Shown here one piece after another: positions 8,524 to 17,280 of a stretch of DNA of 64,000 nt (positions within the stretch are counted from its first letter, which is position 1; each line of letters opens with the position of its first letter). This DNA comes from Streptomyces sp. LX-29 (GTDB lineage: Bacteria; Actinomycetota; Actinomycetes; Streptomycetales; Streptomycetaceae). Position numbers and translations under genes: made by a program. The notes below the pieces were generated by a model that saw only the letters and a list, made by a program, of their open reading frames with translations, was not told where the DNA came from and made no database searches. The stretch is from NCBI RefSeq assembly GCF_029541745.1, contig NZ_CP089746.1, forward strand, positions 7,759,559 through 7,823,558, read 5' to 3'.

Positions 8524-10398
8524 TCAGCGGGTGCCGACCTCCGGAGGCGTGCGCTGCCGCTCCACCCGGGTCAGCGCGGCATCCAGGGTGAGGGCGGTGT
8601 CGATGAGGCCGAGATGGGTGAACGCCTGGGGAAAGTTGCCGAGTTGCTCACCGGTGATGGCGACCTCCTCCGAGTACATCCCCAGGTGGTTGGCGTAGGT
8701 CAGCATCTTCTCGAAGACCAGGCGCGCCAGCTCCAGCCGTCCCGCCCGCGCCAGCGCGTCGACATAGGCGAAGGTGCACAGCGAGAAGGTGCCCTCCGCG
8801 CCGCGCAGCCCGTCGGGGGAGGCCGAGGGGTTGTAGCGGTAGACGAGGCTGTCGGAGACCAGTTCCTCCGCCATCCCGTCCAGCGTGGAGAGCCACATGG
8901 GGTCGCGCGGGGCGATGAAGCCGACCGTGGACATCCGCAGCAGCGCCGAGTCGAGCACCTCGCTTCCGTAGTGCTGCACGAACGCCCGCCGGTCGGTGTT
9001 CCAGCCGCGCTCCATGATCTGCTCGTAGACCCGGTCGCGCTCGGCGGTCCAGCGGTGCAGGGCGGAGGGGCGGCCGCGCAGGGCGGACAGCCGCACCGCC
9101 CGGTCGAAGGCGACCCAGGACATCAGCCGGCCGTAGGTGAAGTCCTGGCGCCCGCCCCGGGTCTCCCAGATGCCCTCGTCCGGCTGGTCCCAGTGCTCGG
9201 CCAGCCAGTCGACGATGGTGCGGAGCGAGATCCAGCCCTCGTGACCGAGTTGGAGGCCCTGCCCGTCGGCGAAGTAGATGCTGTCCAGCGCCTCGCCGTA
9301 GATGTCGAGTTGGAGCTGGTCGGCGGCTCCGTTGCCGATGCGCACGGGGCGTGAGCCGCGGTAGCCCTCCCAGTGCTCCAGCACCTCCTCGGTGAGGTCG
9401 GAGGAGCCGTCGACCCGGTACATGATGCTCAGCGGCCCGCTGCCGTCGCCGGCCTGCTCCCGGACCCGGTCTCGCAGCCACGTGATGAACGCCTCGGCCT
9501 CCTCGGTGAAGCCGAGGCCCAGCAGCGCGTAGACGGAGAAGGAGGCGTCGCGGATCCAGGTGTAGCGGTAGTCCCAGTTGCGCTCGCCGCCGAGCTGCTC
9601 GGGCAGTCCGGCCGTCGGCGCGGCCACCAGCGCGCCGCTGGGCGCGTAGGTCATCAGCTTCAGGGTGATGGCCGAGCGCTCCACCGCCTCCCGCCACCGG
9701 CCCAGGTAGCTCGAGCGGTGCAGCCAGGTGCGCCAGTAGTCGACGGTGTCGTCGAACAGCTGCTGGAACTCGGCCGCCCGGATCTCGCGGGGCGGGCCGT
9801 CGGCCGCGGACTCCAGCACCAGCCCGCGCTGCTGCCCTGCCTCCAGGGGCAGTCGGACGTGGAGGTCCGCGCCGTAGGGGCCCTCGGTCGTGGTCAGCCG
9901 AGCCCGGCGGGTGTCGTCGGGCTCGCGCACGGTGTGCAGGGTCAGCCGCATCCCGTCGGCGGAGAACAGCGCGCCCTCCTCGGTGACGTGGGTGGTGTGC
10001 GGGGCGCGGCCGTAGTCGAAGCGCGGCGCGACGTCCACGGTGAACTCCATCCGGCCGCGGACGCAGCGCAGCATGCGGACGATGCGGTGGTTGTCGGTGG
10101 CCCGCGCTCCGGCCACCGGCATGAAGTCCACCACCTCACCCGCGCCCTCCTCGCTGGTGAAGCGGGTGATCAGGACGGCGGTGTTGGGGTGGTAGAGCTG
10201 TTTGACGGAGTCCGCCCCCCGCGTGGGCGCCACCCGGAGATGGCCGCCGCGCTCGCGGTCGAGCACCGCCCCGAAGACACTCGGCGAGTCGAAACGGGGG
10301 CAGCAGAACCAGTCGACGGTTCCGTCGATGGAGACCAGCGCCGCGGTCTGGAGGTCCCCGATCAGCCCGTGGTCGGCGATCAGCGGATAGTCCTTCAT
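8524..10398 (-). CDS. GH15 glycoside hydrolase (glucoamylase/trehalase type)
   Basis: A 624-aa cytosolic enzyme of the GH15 family whose bacterial members hydrolyse alpha-glucosides, often trehalose. The N-terminus YPLIADHGLIGDLQTAALV followed by DGTVDWFCCPRFDSPSVF is the standard beta-sandwich entry. The (alpha/alpha)6 barrel carries NWDYRYTWIRDASFSVYALL. The likely acid and base glutamates lie in DEGIWETRGGRQDFTYG and ITGEQLGNFPQAFTHLGLI. ATG 10398 is preferred since family proteins start there; a GTG 13 codons upstream (10437) is possible. There is no signal peptide. It belongs to central or storage carbohydrate metabolism rather than the polyketide cluster and marks the likely left boundary of that cluster. 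Confidence 0.9.
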   Translation of the reverse strand: MKDYPLIADHGLIGDLQTAALVSIDGTVDWFCCPRFDSPSVFGAVLDRERGGHLRVAPTRGADSVKQLYHPNTAVLITRFTSEEGAGEVVDFMPVAGARATDNHRIVRMLRCVRGRMEFTVDVAPRFDYGRAPHTTHVTEEGALFSADGMRLTLHTVREPDDTRRARLTTTEGPYGADLHVRLPLEAGQQRGLVLESAADGPPREIRAAEFQQLFDDTVDYWRTWLHRSSYLGRWREAVERSAITLKLMTYAPSGALVAAPTAGLPEQLGGERNWDYRYTWIRDASFSVYALLGLGFTEEAEAFITWLRDRVREQAGDGSGPLSIMYRVDGSSDLTEEVLEHWEGYRGSRPVRIGNGAADQLQLDIYGEALDSIYFADGQGLQLGHEGWISLRTIVDWLAEHWDQPDEGIWETRGGRQDFTYGRLMSWVAFDRAVRLSALRGRPSALHRWTAERDRVYEQIMERGWNTDRRAFVQHYGSEVLDSALLRMSTVGFIAPRDPMWLSTLDGMAEELVSDSLVYRYNPSASPDGLRGAEGTFSLCTFAYVDALARAGRLELARLVFEKMLTYANHLGMYSEEVAITGEQLGNFPQAFTHLGLIDTALTLDAALTRVERQRTPPEVGTR

Positions 10399-10539
10399 GG
10401 TGGCATGGTCGCCGGGCGGCACCGCCGGCCGCCTCACCTGTCGCGGGTGAGACGAATCTTTCGCTGCCGCGGACGAATCGCCGTACCACCTTGCGATCTT
10501 GGTTCAGGCGCGAAATCGGCCTTTGAAACCCAGGATGTC

Positions 10540-10575
10540 GTGTGTGCCGTCCGCGCAGGGGCGGACGGCACACAC
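10540..10575 (-). terminator. Perfect 15-bp stem-loop after the small methyltransferase
   Basis: Arms 10540-10554 and 10561-10575 pair perfectly over 15 bp with a 6-nt loop. It is 43 bp past the methyltransferase stop and also upstream of the GH15 gene, so it probably insulates the cluster from GH15. Confidence 0.8.
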
Positions 10576-10590
10576 GCGCGCGCTCGCGGC

Positions 10591-10632
10591 TACTCGACCG
10601 CGGCTACTCGACCGCGGTCACTCGACCGTGGC
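10591..10632 (-). repeat. Three 14-bp tandem repeats across a stop codon
   Basis: Three 14-bp units (tactcgaccgcggc type) lie at 10591-10604, 10605-10618 and 10619-10632. The last unit encodes the final residues of the methyltransferase; the other two lie past its TGA and each repeats a GTCGAGTAG end. Confidence 0.8.
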
Positions 10633-11283
10633 CTCGAAGAGGGCCGTGCAGCCGTGGACGGTCAGCTTGTACTCCGAGAAGCGCTTGCCGAGCTCGCGAT
10701 CCAGGTCCGCCAGGCTGTCCTCGGTGTTGTTGAACCCCTTCACGGCGTTGAGCCGGTTCAGGGCGAGCCGGGCGCGACGGGTCACGGGCACCCCCCGCGA
10801 GAGCACCGTGGAGCCGAACAGCGTGCCCCCGGGGCGCACGCAGGCCGCGGCGTTGTCGAAGGCGACACCCTTGTAGCCGAAGTCGCCCGGCACACAGTGC
10901 AGCATGAGATTGAGCGCCGCCGAGTCGTGCGACTGCTGCGGCAGCGGGAACGGCTCCAGGACGTTGCCGCGGCAGGTGGCCACGTCATGGCGGCCCAGCC
11001 GACGGGAGACGTACTCCAGGCAGTGCGGGTTCATGTCGAACAGGGTGATGCGCTGCCCGACGGGCAGCGGGGTGTGGTGCAGCAGATAGCCGGAACCCAC
11101 GCCGATGTCCAGGTGCTCGGTGGAGACGTTGCGCCGGTACAGCCTCAACAGCTCCCGCCTGGGCACCTTCCAGAAAACGGGACAGGTCAGCCCGTAAACC
11201 ATGGCGTCGTAAAAGCGGAGGGATATCGGCGTGTAACTCGCCTGCCCCGCTTCGACATCGGCGGACGTGGGGGTGACGGCCAT
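10618..11283 (-). CDS. Class I SAM-dependent methyltransferase
   Basis: A 221-aa cytosolic methyltransferase with the SAM-binding motif I LDIGVGSGYLL, an acidic motif II region (ITLFDMNPHCLEYV) and a motif near HCVPGDFGYKG. No substrate can be read from the sequence; the aminobenzoate unit or the polyketide are candidates given its place next to pabAB and the pobA-like gene (inference). Start choice: ATG 11283 has GAGGA about 10 nt upstream. ATG 11304 (seven codons earlier) is possible but without a clear ribosome site. The frame runs upstream to 11523 with unlikely composition. A 14-bp tandem repeat covers the 3' end. It is about 320 bp downstream of the pobA-like gene and may use its own promoter. 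Confidence 0.8.
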   Translation of the reverse strand: MAVTPTSADVEAGQASYTPISLRFYDAMVYGLTCPVFWKVPRRELLRLYRRNVSTEHLDIGVGSGYLLHHTPLPVGQRITLFDMNPHCLEYVSRRLGRHDVATCRGNVLEPFPLPQQSHDSAALNLMLHCVPGDFGYKGVAFDNAAACVRPGGTLFGSTVLSRGVPVTRRARLALNRLNAVKGFNNTEDSLADLDRELGKRFSEYKLTVHGCTALFEATVE

Positions 11284-11606
11284 AGGGAGAGAGTCCTCAC
11301 TCATGGAGACTGTGGAAGGCGTGACACGGATCCGAGCGGCGCGCCGCATTGCCGGGAAAAGCGTAGCCATGCGTTTCCCAGAAGCGCTGTAGCGCGAGTC
11401 GACCGTGGAAAGCTCCACGCCACCTCCGCGGGGAGTCGGTAGCGCCCGCCGTGGCGCTCCGGTCGCCCGCAGTGATCCAATGCGCCCGGTCCGGGACCTT
11501 TCCCGGCACGGACAGGAACTCACGTACGAATGGCGGCCGGAGCAATTCCTGGCCGAAATCCACGAGGAGGTCTTGCCGTCCTGGCCTTCCGGCGGCTAAG
11601 GGAGCG
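11284..11606. other. Gap between the methyltransferase and pobA-like genes
   Basis: No supported gene. It probably holds the methyltransferase promoter. A short palindrome (GCGCT-GT-AGCGC, 11384-11395) is the only notable element. A 40-codon plus-strand frame (11479-11599) lacks a ribosome site. Confidence 0.4.
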
Positions 11607-12818
11607 TCAGCGGCTCCCGTCGCCCGCCGCCGTCCGGACGAACTCGCGACTCACCCCCGCGTAGTGCTCGGCGAAGCTGATCGCGGACGCCTCGGAGTCC
11701 ACCAGCTGGCGCAGCCGGGCCAGGCGGAGCCTGCTCTCGAAGGCGCCGTCGCCCGGGTAGCGGTGCAGCAACCAGGTCATCCACGCGGAGAACTCCTGCG
11801 CCTGCCACACCCCTCGCAGACTGGTGCGGGAGTAGTCGTCGAGCGACTCGCGGTTGCCGGTCGCGTACCAGGACGCGAGCGCCTCGGCGAGGATCCGGGC
11901 GTCCGCCACGGCCAGGTTCAGCCCCTTGGCGGCGGTCGGCGGGACGATGTGCGCCGCGTCCCCGGCCAGGAACAGCCGCCCGTACTGCATCGGCTCGGCG
12001 ACGAAGCCCCGCATGGCGGTGATGGACCGCTCCAGCACCGGGCCCTCGTTCAGCTTCCCCTGCCCCTGGCACAGCCGGTCGTTCAGTTCGGCCCATACCC
12101 GGTCGTCCGGCCACGCCTCCAGCCGCTCGTCCGGATCGACCTGGAGGTACAGCCGGCTGATCTGGGACGAGCGCATGCTGTGCAGCGCGAAGCCGTGGTC
12201 GTGGATGCCGTAGATGAGCTCCTCGCCGGCCGGCGGGGCGGCGGCCAGGATGCCCAGCCAGGCGAAGGGGTACGTCTTCTCGAAGACCGAGAGCTCGGAC
12301 CGCGGCACGGACCGCCGGGTCACCCCGTGGAACCCGTCGCAGCCGGCGACGAAGTCCGCCTGGATGGTCGTCGGCACCCCGTCCAGCGTGCAGCTCACGG
12401 TGGGCGCGTCGCCCGTCAGCCCGTCGAGGACGATGTCGTCGACACCGAAGTGCAGCGGCGCTTCCGCCTCCAGCCGGGCCCGGATCAGATCCTTGACCAC
12501 CTCCTGCTGGCCGTAGACGCACACCGAACGGCCGCACAGCTCCGCCGTGGAGATCCGATGCCGCTCGCCGCCGAAACGCAGCTCGAAGCCCTCGTGGACC
12601 TGGCCCTCCCGGTCCAGCCGGGCGCCGACGCCGGTGGCGCGCAACAGGTCCGCGGTGGACTGCTCCAGCAGGCCCGCCCGGACCCTGCGCTCCACGTACT
12701 TCCGGTCCCGCAGCTCCAGCACGATCGAGTCGACGCCCTCCAGCCGCAACAGGTGCGCCAGCACCAGCCCGGCCGGACCGGCGCCGACGATCACCACTCG
12801 GGTGCGCAGTAAGCGCAT
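11607..12818 (-). CDS. PobA-like flavin hydroxylase (4-hydroxybenzoate 3-monooxygenase family)
   Basis: A 403-aa FAD/NADPH aromatic hydroxylase, group A. The FAD motif VGAGPAGL lies at about 11-18, the DG motif GCDGFHGVTR at about 159-168, and the second FAD motif FLAGDAAHIVPPTAAKGLNL at about 283-302. By hand alignment to Pseudomonas PobA, all substrate contacts are kept: Tyr203 (Tyr201), Ser214 (Ser212), Arg216 (Arg214), Tyr224 (Tyr222), the HIVPP proline and Tyr386 (Tyr385). It should therefore hydroxylate a para-substituted benzoate next to the 4-substituent. Next to aminodeoxychorismate synthase the substrate may be 4-aminobenzoate, giving 4-amino-3-hydroxybenzoate (inference). ATG 12818 follows GAGGAGAG. 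Codon 3 is TTA (complement of 12810-12812), suggesting bldA control. It is 29 bp downstream of pabAB in the same operon. Confidence 0.9.
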   Translation of the reverse strand: MRLLRTRVVIVGAGPAGLVLAHLLRLEGVDSIVLELRDRKYVERRVRAGLLEQSTADLLRATGVGARLDREGQVHEGFELRFGGERHRISTAELCGRSVCVYGQQEVVKDLIRARLEAEAPLHFGVDDIVLDGLTGDAPTVSCTLDGVPTTIQADFVAGCDGFHGVTRRSVPRSELSVFEKTYPFAWLGILAAAPPAGEELIYGIHDHGFALHSMRSSQISRLYLQVDPDERLEAWPDDRVWAELNDRLCQGQGKLNEGPVLERSITAMRGFVAEPMQYGRLFLAGDAAHIVPPTAAKGLNLAVADARILAEALASWYATGNRESLDDYSRTSLRGVWQAQEFSAWMTWLLHRYPGDGAFESRLRLARLRQLVDSEASAISFAEHYAGVSREFVRTAAGDGSR

Positions 12819-12847
12819 CTCTGTCTCTCCTCGTCTCGGACCGACGC

Positions 12848-15016
12848 TCAGTGCGCCGGGGCGGCCGACTGCCGTTCGGGGAAGGCGGTGTCCAGGAGCC
12901 GCAGCAGCGGGGCGGCCTTCACCGCGGTCTCCTCGAACTCCGCGTCCGGGTCGGACAGCGCCACGATCGCCCCGCCGACGCCGTAGCCCACCCGGTCCGG
13001 TGTGGCCACCACCGTACGGATGACCATGCTGAGGTCCGCGGCCCCCGACAACGAGAAGTATCCGAGCGCGCCCGAGTACACCCCGCGCGGGCCCGCCTCC
13101 AACTCGTCGATCAAGTGCATCGTACGTATTTTCGGCGCTCCGGTCATCGATCCGCCGGGGAAGGCCGCGCGCACGCAGGCCACCGCCGAGCTGTCCGGCC
13201 GCAGGGTGGCCCGTACGGTGCTGACCAGTTGATGCACCGTCGCATAGCTCTCGACCTCGAACAGCCGCGGGACGTGGACGGAGCCGACCTCGGCGCAGCG
13301 CCCCAGGTCGTTGCGGACCAGGTCCACGATCATCAGGTTCTCCGCGCGGTCCTTCTCGTTGCCGAGCAGGTCGGCGCGGAGCAGGGCGTCCTCGTAGGGG
13401 CTCGCGCCCCGCGGCCGGGTGCCCTTGATCGGCTTGGACTCGGCCTCGCCGGCGGCGGACACCCGCAGGAAGCGCTCCGGGGAGGTGGACAGCACCGAGA
13501 GGCCGTCCAGACGCAGCAGCGCGGCGAAGGGGGCGGGGCTGACCCGACGCAGATACCGATAGCCCAGCCAGGGGTCCAGCCGACCGGGCGCGGTGACCAT
13601 GTTGGTCAGGCACACCTCGTAGGTCTCGCCCTGACCGATCGCCTCCTGGCAGGCGGCGATCAGCTCGAGGTAGCGCGCGCGGTCGTGGCGCAGCCGCAGC
13701 TCGCCGACGGTCGCCGGGTCCGTGTGCACGGCGGTCGAGGCCGCGGGCTGCGCCGGCTCCGCCGCCGGTGCGGTGGGTCGGTCGGCCAACCGGGCCAGCT
13801 CCGCGCGGGTCTCCGCCAGCCAGTCGCGGGCCGGCGCCGCCCGGCCGTGCTCGGCGAGGGCGAGCAGATAGGTGGTGGAGGTGAGGTGGTCGAAGACGAC
13901 CGCGCGATCCGCGAAGATCATGGCGGCGTCGGGCTCCGTGGACCGGTGCGCCCGCTCGCCACCGCACTCCGCCTTCAACTCGTAGCCGAGGTAGCCGACC
14001 CAGCCCAGCGCGAAGTCGAACGGCAGGTCGGGCACGCGGACATGACGCGCCGCCAGATCGGCGTCCAGCCACTCCAGGAACGGGCCGTGCACCACCTCGG
14101 TGCCGGCGGCCGACTCCACGGTCACCGTCTGCTCCCAGACGTCGGCGGTGGCCACCCTGGCCAGCGGGCCCCCGGCGTCTCCCATGAGGGAGAACCGGCC
14201 CGACTCGCCGTCGGGCCGGCTGCTGTCCAACCAGAAGGCGTGCCGGGAGCCGCTGAAGAGGCGCTCGAAGACCGCCTCGTCGGCCACCCGGGTCGCCATC
14301 CGCTCCACCAGCACCCGGAACCGGCGCGCGCCCGCGGCGGCGGGCCGCCGATGCCCTTCGGCGGCCGCCGGCACCGGCTTCCGCGCATGGGGCGCGCCCC
14401 TTCGCGCGGCCGGGTCGGCCTCGCCGTTCCGCCGCCACCACGCGCGGGTCAGCTCCCGGAAGTTGCGGATCAGCTGGTGGCCGTGGGCCGTTCCGATGGA
14501 CTCCGGGTGGAACTGGACGCCCCACAGCGGCTTGTCCCGGTGGGCGACGCCCATCAACACGCCGTCCGGGGTCCAGGCCGCCGCGGTCAGCTCCGCCGGC
14601 AGCCCGTCCACCGCCAACGAGTGGTAGCGCACGGCCTCGAAGGGCGAGGGCAGACCGGCGAAGAGACCGCTGCCGTCGTGCACCACCGGAGACACCCGCC
14701 CGTGCCGCACCTCCGGCGCCCGGTCCACCGTGCCGCCGAAGACATGGCACAGCCCCTGATGGCCCAGGCACACGCCGAGCAGGGGAAGGGCGGATGCGGA
14801 GATGACGGCCTGACAGATGCCGAAGTCGGCGGCGCGCTCGGGGCGTCCGGGACCCGGCGATATCACCACGTTGTCGAAGCCGCGCAGCGCGGCGGCCGAC
14901 GGCAGCGGATCGTCGTGACGGATGACGACGGGCTCTTCCTCATTCACCTCGGCGAGGTAATGGAAAAGGTTGTAGGTGAACGAGTCGTAATTATCGATCA
15001 GCAACGTCCGCATCAT
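12848..15016 (-). CDS. pabAB: Aminodeoxychorismate synthase, fused PabA-PabB
   Basis: A 722-aa bifunctional enzyme that makes 4-amino-4-deoxychorismate from chorismate and glutamine. Residues 1-190 are a class I glutamine amidotransferase: DNYDSFTYNL, GVCLGHQ with Cys83, and GVQFHPES with His170/Glu172. The rest is the chorismate-binding domain ending in LVRNDLGR, GGSMTGAPK and YSGALGYFS. The PIKGT motif (Lys531) marks an ADC synthase; anthranilate synthases have PIAGT. Fusions like this supply 4-aminobenzoate starters in aromatic polyene and aureothin-type pathways. No ADC lyase (PabC) gene is in the window. Two ATGs are adjacent (15016, 15013); GGGGGA upstream slightly favours the second. 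It is divergent from the luciferase-like gene. Confidence 0.95.
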   Translation of the reverse strand: MMRTLLIDNYDSFTYNLFHYLAEVNEEEPVVIRHDDPLPSAAALRGFDNVVISPGPGRPERAADFGICQAVISASALPLLGVCLGHQGLCHVFGGTVDRAPEVRHGRVSPVVHDGSGLFAGLPSPFEAVRYHSLAVDGLPAELTAAAWTPDGVLMGVAHRDKPLWGVQFHPESIGTAHGHQLIRNFRELTRAWWRRNGEADPAARRGAPHARKPVPAAAEGHRRPAAAGARRFRVLVERMATRVADEAVFERLFSGSRHAFWLDSSRPDGESGRFSLMGDAGGPLARVATADVWEQTVTVESAAGTEVVHGPFLEWLDADLAARHVRVPDLPFDFALGWVGYLGYELKAECGGERAHRSTEPDAAMIFADRAVVFDHLTSTTYLLALAEHGRAAPARDWLAETRAELARLADRPTAPAAEPAQPAASTAVHTDPATVGELRLRHDRARYLELIAACQEAIGQGETYEVCLTNMVTAPGRLDPWLGYRYLRRVSPAPFAALLRLDGLSVLSTSPERFLRVSAAGEAESKPIKGTRPRGASPYEDALLRADLLGNEKDRAENLMIVDLVRNDLGRCAEVGSVHVPRLFEVESYATVHQLVSTVRATLRPDSSAVACVRAAFPGGSMTGAPKIRTMHLIDELEAGPRGVYSGALGYFSLSGAADLSMVIRTVVATPDRVGYGVGGAIVALSDPDAEFEETAVKAAPLLRLLDTAFPERQSAAPAH

Positions 15017-15222
15017 TCCCCCGTGTTATGCATCCTCCCGCGAGTCGGTCAATTCCCGCGAGTGAATGTTCAACAGGATCTCCACGCCGGCGATCTCGTG
15101 TCAAGTCCCAGTTTTCGTCCACAGTACGGACATGATCTCGCTGAGCGGCACATTCCCGGCCCCAACTCCTTTACGGTGCAGTGCCAACCGTCCGCGCGCC
15201 ACGGGGTGAGGTCACGAAGACG
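15017..15222. promoter_or_regulatory. Divergent promoter region, pabAB / luciferase-like gene
   Basis: This 206-bp gap must drive pabAB leftward and the luciferase-like operon rightward. A perfect 10-bp direct repeat TCCCGCGAGT occurs at 15036-15045 and 15054-15063, 18 bp apart, close to the pabAB start. A GTCC-ACAGTAC-GGAC dyad is also present near 15117-15131. No clear -35/-10 pair could be assigned. Confidence 0.6.
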
Positions 15223-16302
15223 ATGCAGATTGGAATCAACTTCTTTCCCGATGTCGACCCTCGACAGAAGTCCGCTGAGCGGTACTTCGCCGAGTGCCTG
15301 GACCTGGTGGAGCTCGCCGACCGGCTGGACTACCACCACATCCGGATCGTCGAGCACTACTTCCACCCCTACGGCGGCTACTCGCCCAACCCGCTGCTGT
15401 TCCTGTCCGCGGCGGCCGCCCGCAGCCGCCGGTTGCGACTCATCACCGGTGCGGTGCTGCCCGCCTTCAACCACCCGCTCAAGCTCGCCGGCGAGATCGG
15501 CATGCTCGACGGCATCTCCGGCGGCCGGCTGGAGGTCGGCTTCGCCCGGGCCTTCCTGCCCCACGAGTTCCAGCGCTTCGGCGTGGACATGGACACCAGT
15601 CGGGCCCGCTTCGACGAGGGCATCGAGACGGTACGGCGGCTGCTGGCCGAGGAACACGTCGCCCATCAGGGCCGCTTCCACTCCTTCCCGGCCACCACCT
15701 CGCTGCCCCGCCCCACCCAGCGCCCGCACCCGCCGCTGTGGGTCGCCGCGCTCTCCAACGAACAGAGCTTCCGCCGCGCCGGCGAGCTCGGCTGCGGAAT
15801 CATGGCCAACCCGCTGGCCGCCGAGACCATGCGGCACAACCTGGGCGTCTACCGCGAGGCATGGCGCGCGGCCGGACACCCCGGCCGGGGACGGGTGATG
15901 CTCGCCTTCCACATGCACTGCGCACCCGACGCCGAACTGGCCAGGTCCCGGGCCGAAGAGCCCATCAACTCCTATCTGCGCAGCCTCGTCTCCGCCGCCG
16001 CGGACTGGACCGACGGCGCCGCCAGCGCCGACTACCCCGGCTACCGGGAGATGATCGCCAAACTGGCGGCGGACGACTTCCACAGCGTGCTCGCGCGGAA
16101 CGCCGCCCTCGTCGGCACACCGGACGACATCGTCGACCAACTGCGCCGGTTCCACGAGGAGTGCGGCGGCTTCGACGTCGCCAGCCTCCAGGTCAACTTC
16201 TCTACGCTGGACCCCACACTGGCCCGCGCCTCCGTCGAGCTGTTCGGCGAGCAGGTCCTGCCCCGGCTCCGGGCGGGGGCCGCGCCAGTCGACGCCCACT
16301 GA
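15223..16302 (+). CDS. Luciferase-like (LLM) flavin-dependent monooxygenase
   Basis: A 359-aa TIM-barrel enzyme of the bacterial luciferase/alkanal monooxygenase superfamily: GINFFPDVDP start, RIVEHYFHPYGGYSPNPLLF, GEIGMLDGISGGRLEVGFAR and a late LVGTPDDIVDQLRRF. Such enzymes use FMNH2 from a separate reductase and perform hydroxylation, Baeyer-Villiger or N-oxygenation. No flavin reductase is encoded nearby, so a general cellular one must serve. ATG 15223 follows GGTGAGG; a GTG 14 codons upstream is less likely. It is the first gene of a tight rightward operon with the methyltransferase (15-bp gap) and the exporter. Its role on starter or polyketide is unknown. Confidence 0.88.
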   Translation: MQIGINFFPDVDPRQKSAERYFAECLDLVELADRLDYHHIRIVEHYFHPYGGYSPNPLLFLSAAAARSRRLRLITGAVLPAFNHPLKLAGEIGMLDGISGGRLEVGFARAFLPHEFQRFGVDMDTSRARFDEGIETVRRLLAEEHVAHQGRFHSFPATTSLPRPTQRPHPPLWVAALSNEQSFRRAGELGCGIMANPLAAETMRHNLGVYREAWRAAGHPGRGRVMLAFHMHCAPDAELARSRAEEPINSYLRSLVSAAADWTDGAASADYPGYREMIAKLAADDFHSVLARNAALVGTPDDIVDQLRRFHEECGGFDVASLQVNFSTLDPTLARASVELFGEQVLPRLRAGAAPVDAH

Positions 16303-16317
16303 CCAGGAGAGCCAGCG

Positions 16318-17280
16318 ATGACCCAGGAACCGCCCCAGCACGCCCCGGCAGCCCCCGACTCCCCGGGGACGACGGCCCCCTCGGACCCGGGCACCCCCAG
16401 GACCGCACACCGGCGGACGAGCCCCCGGCCGCCGGCCACCCCCGACTCCGCGCCCGACTCCGCGCCCGACTCCGCCCCCGACTCCGTGCCCGCCGGGCGC
16501 CCGCGGGTCGGCACGGGCGCACAGCCTCTCGCCCACCCCGACCCCGGTCACCACCCGGAGCCCCCGGCCTCCCAGGACACCGACTACCGCCGCTCCCTGC
16601 TCCGCAGCCGGGAGAGCCGCACCCGCGCCGACCGGCCCGGGCGGTTCCGGCTCGCCGGCCGCGACTGGACCCTGCTCGACGACGTCTTCGCACCCGTCTA
16701 CTCCCCGTCCACCGAGGTCTTCCTGGAACTGCTCGACTTCCCGCCCGGCGGGTCGGTGCTGGAGATCGGCTGCGGCACCGGAGTCATCGCCGTCAGCGCC
16801 GCCCTCGCCGGCTGCACCCGGGTGGTCGCCACCGACATCAACCCACACGCCGTGCGGAACGCCGAGCTGAACGCCGCCCGGCACGGCGTCGCCGAACGAG
16901 TCCGCTGCCATACCGGCGACCTGTTCGCCCCGCTCGCCCCGGAGGACCGCTTCGACCTGGTCTTCTGGCACTCCAACTTCGTGCTCGCGCCGGACGGGCT
17001 GGAGCGGCTGGACGCCCACGACCTGGCGTACGTGGACCCCGGATACCGGGCCCACCGCGACTACCTGAGCCAGGCGCCGCACCGGCTCCGCCCGGGCGGC
17101 ACCGCGCTGCTCGGCTTCAGCAGCCGCGGCGACGCGGCCCGGCTGCACGACCTCGCCACCGCCGTCGGGGTCACCGTGGAGCAGATCGCCCACCGCGCGG
17201 TCCCCGAGCGCGGCACCACGGTGGACTACCGACTGCTGCGGATCGACCCGGCCCCGCCGGGCCCCGCGCCCGCCCCATGA
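16318..17280 (+). CDS. PrmC/HemK-like SAM methyltransferase
   Basis: A 320-aa protein. The first 85 residues are proline-rich and disordered, including four APDS repeats. The rest is a class I methyltransferase with VLEIGCGTGVIAVSAALAG (SAM binding), ATDINPHAVRNAELNAARHG and FDLVFWHSNFV. The last occupies the place of the NPPY motif of PrmC/N5-glutamine methyltransferases, so amide or amine methylation by that mechanism is not expected. It more likely modifies a small molecule. The stop overlaps the exporter's start as ATGA, so the two are translationally coupled; the upstream luciferase-like gene ends 15 bp before. A start inside the proline-rich part is possible, but ATG 16318 has AGGAGA just upstream. 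Confidence 0.8.
   Translation: MTQEPPQHAPAAPDSPGTTAPSDPGTPRTAHRRTSPRPPATPDSAPDSAPDSAPDSVPAGRPRVGTGAQPLAHPDPGHHPEPPASQDTDYRRSLLRSRESRTRADRPGRFRLAGRDWTLLDDVFAPVYSPSTEVFLELLDFPPGGSVLEIGCGTGVIAVSAALAGCTRVVATDINPHAVRNAELNAARHGVAERVRCHTGDLFAPLAPEDRFDLVFWHSNFVLAPDGLERLDAHDLAYVDPGYRAHRDYLSQAPHRLRPGGTALLGFSSRGDAARLHDLATAVGVTVEQIAHRAVPERGTTVDYRLLRIDPAPPGPAPAP
16441..16488 (+). repeat. Four 12-bp in-frame repeats in the PrmC-like gene
   Basis: Four units of cccgactccgcg (last two with single changes) encode repeated Pro-Asp-Ser-Ala in the disordered N-terminal extension. Confidence 0.9.

Noticed and set aside
11479..11599. 40-codon plus-strand frame converging on the pobA-like gene
   Set aside because: Its composition is protein-like but it lacks a ribosome-binding site and any family; too short to support.
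12848..15016. Anthranilate synthase rather than aminodeoxychorismate synthase
   Set aside because: The catalytic motif reads PIKGT, with the Lys characteristic of ADC synthases, not the PIAGT of anthranilate synthases.
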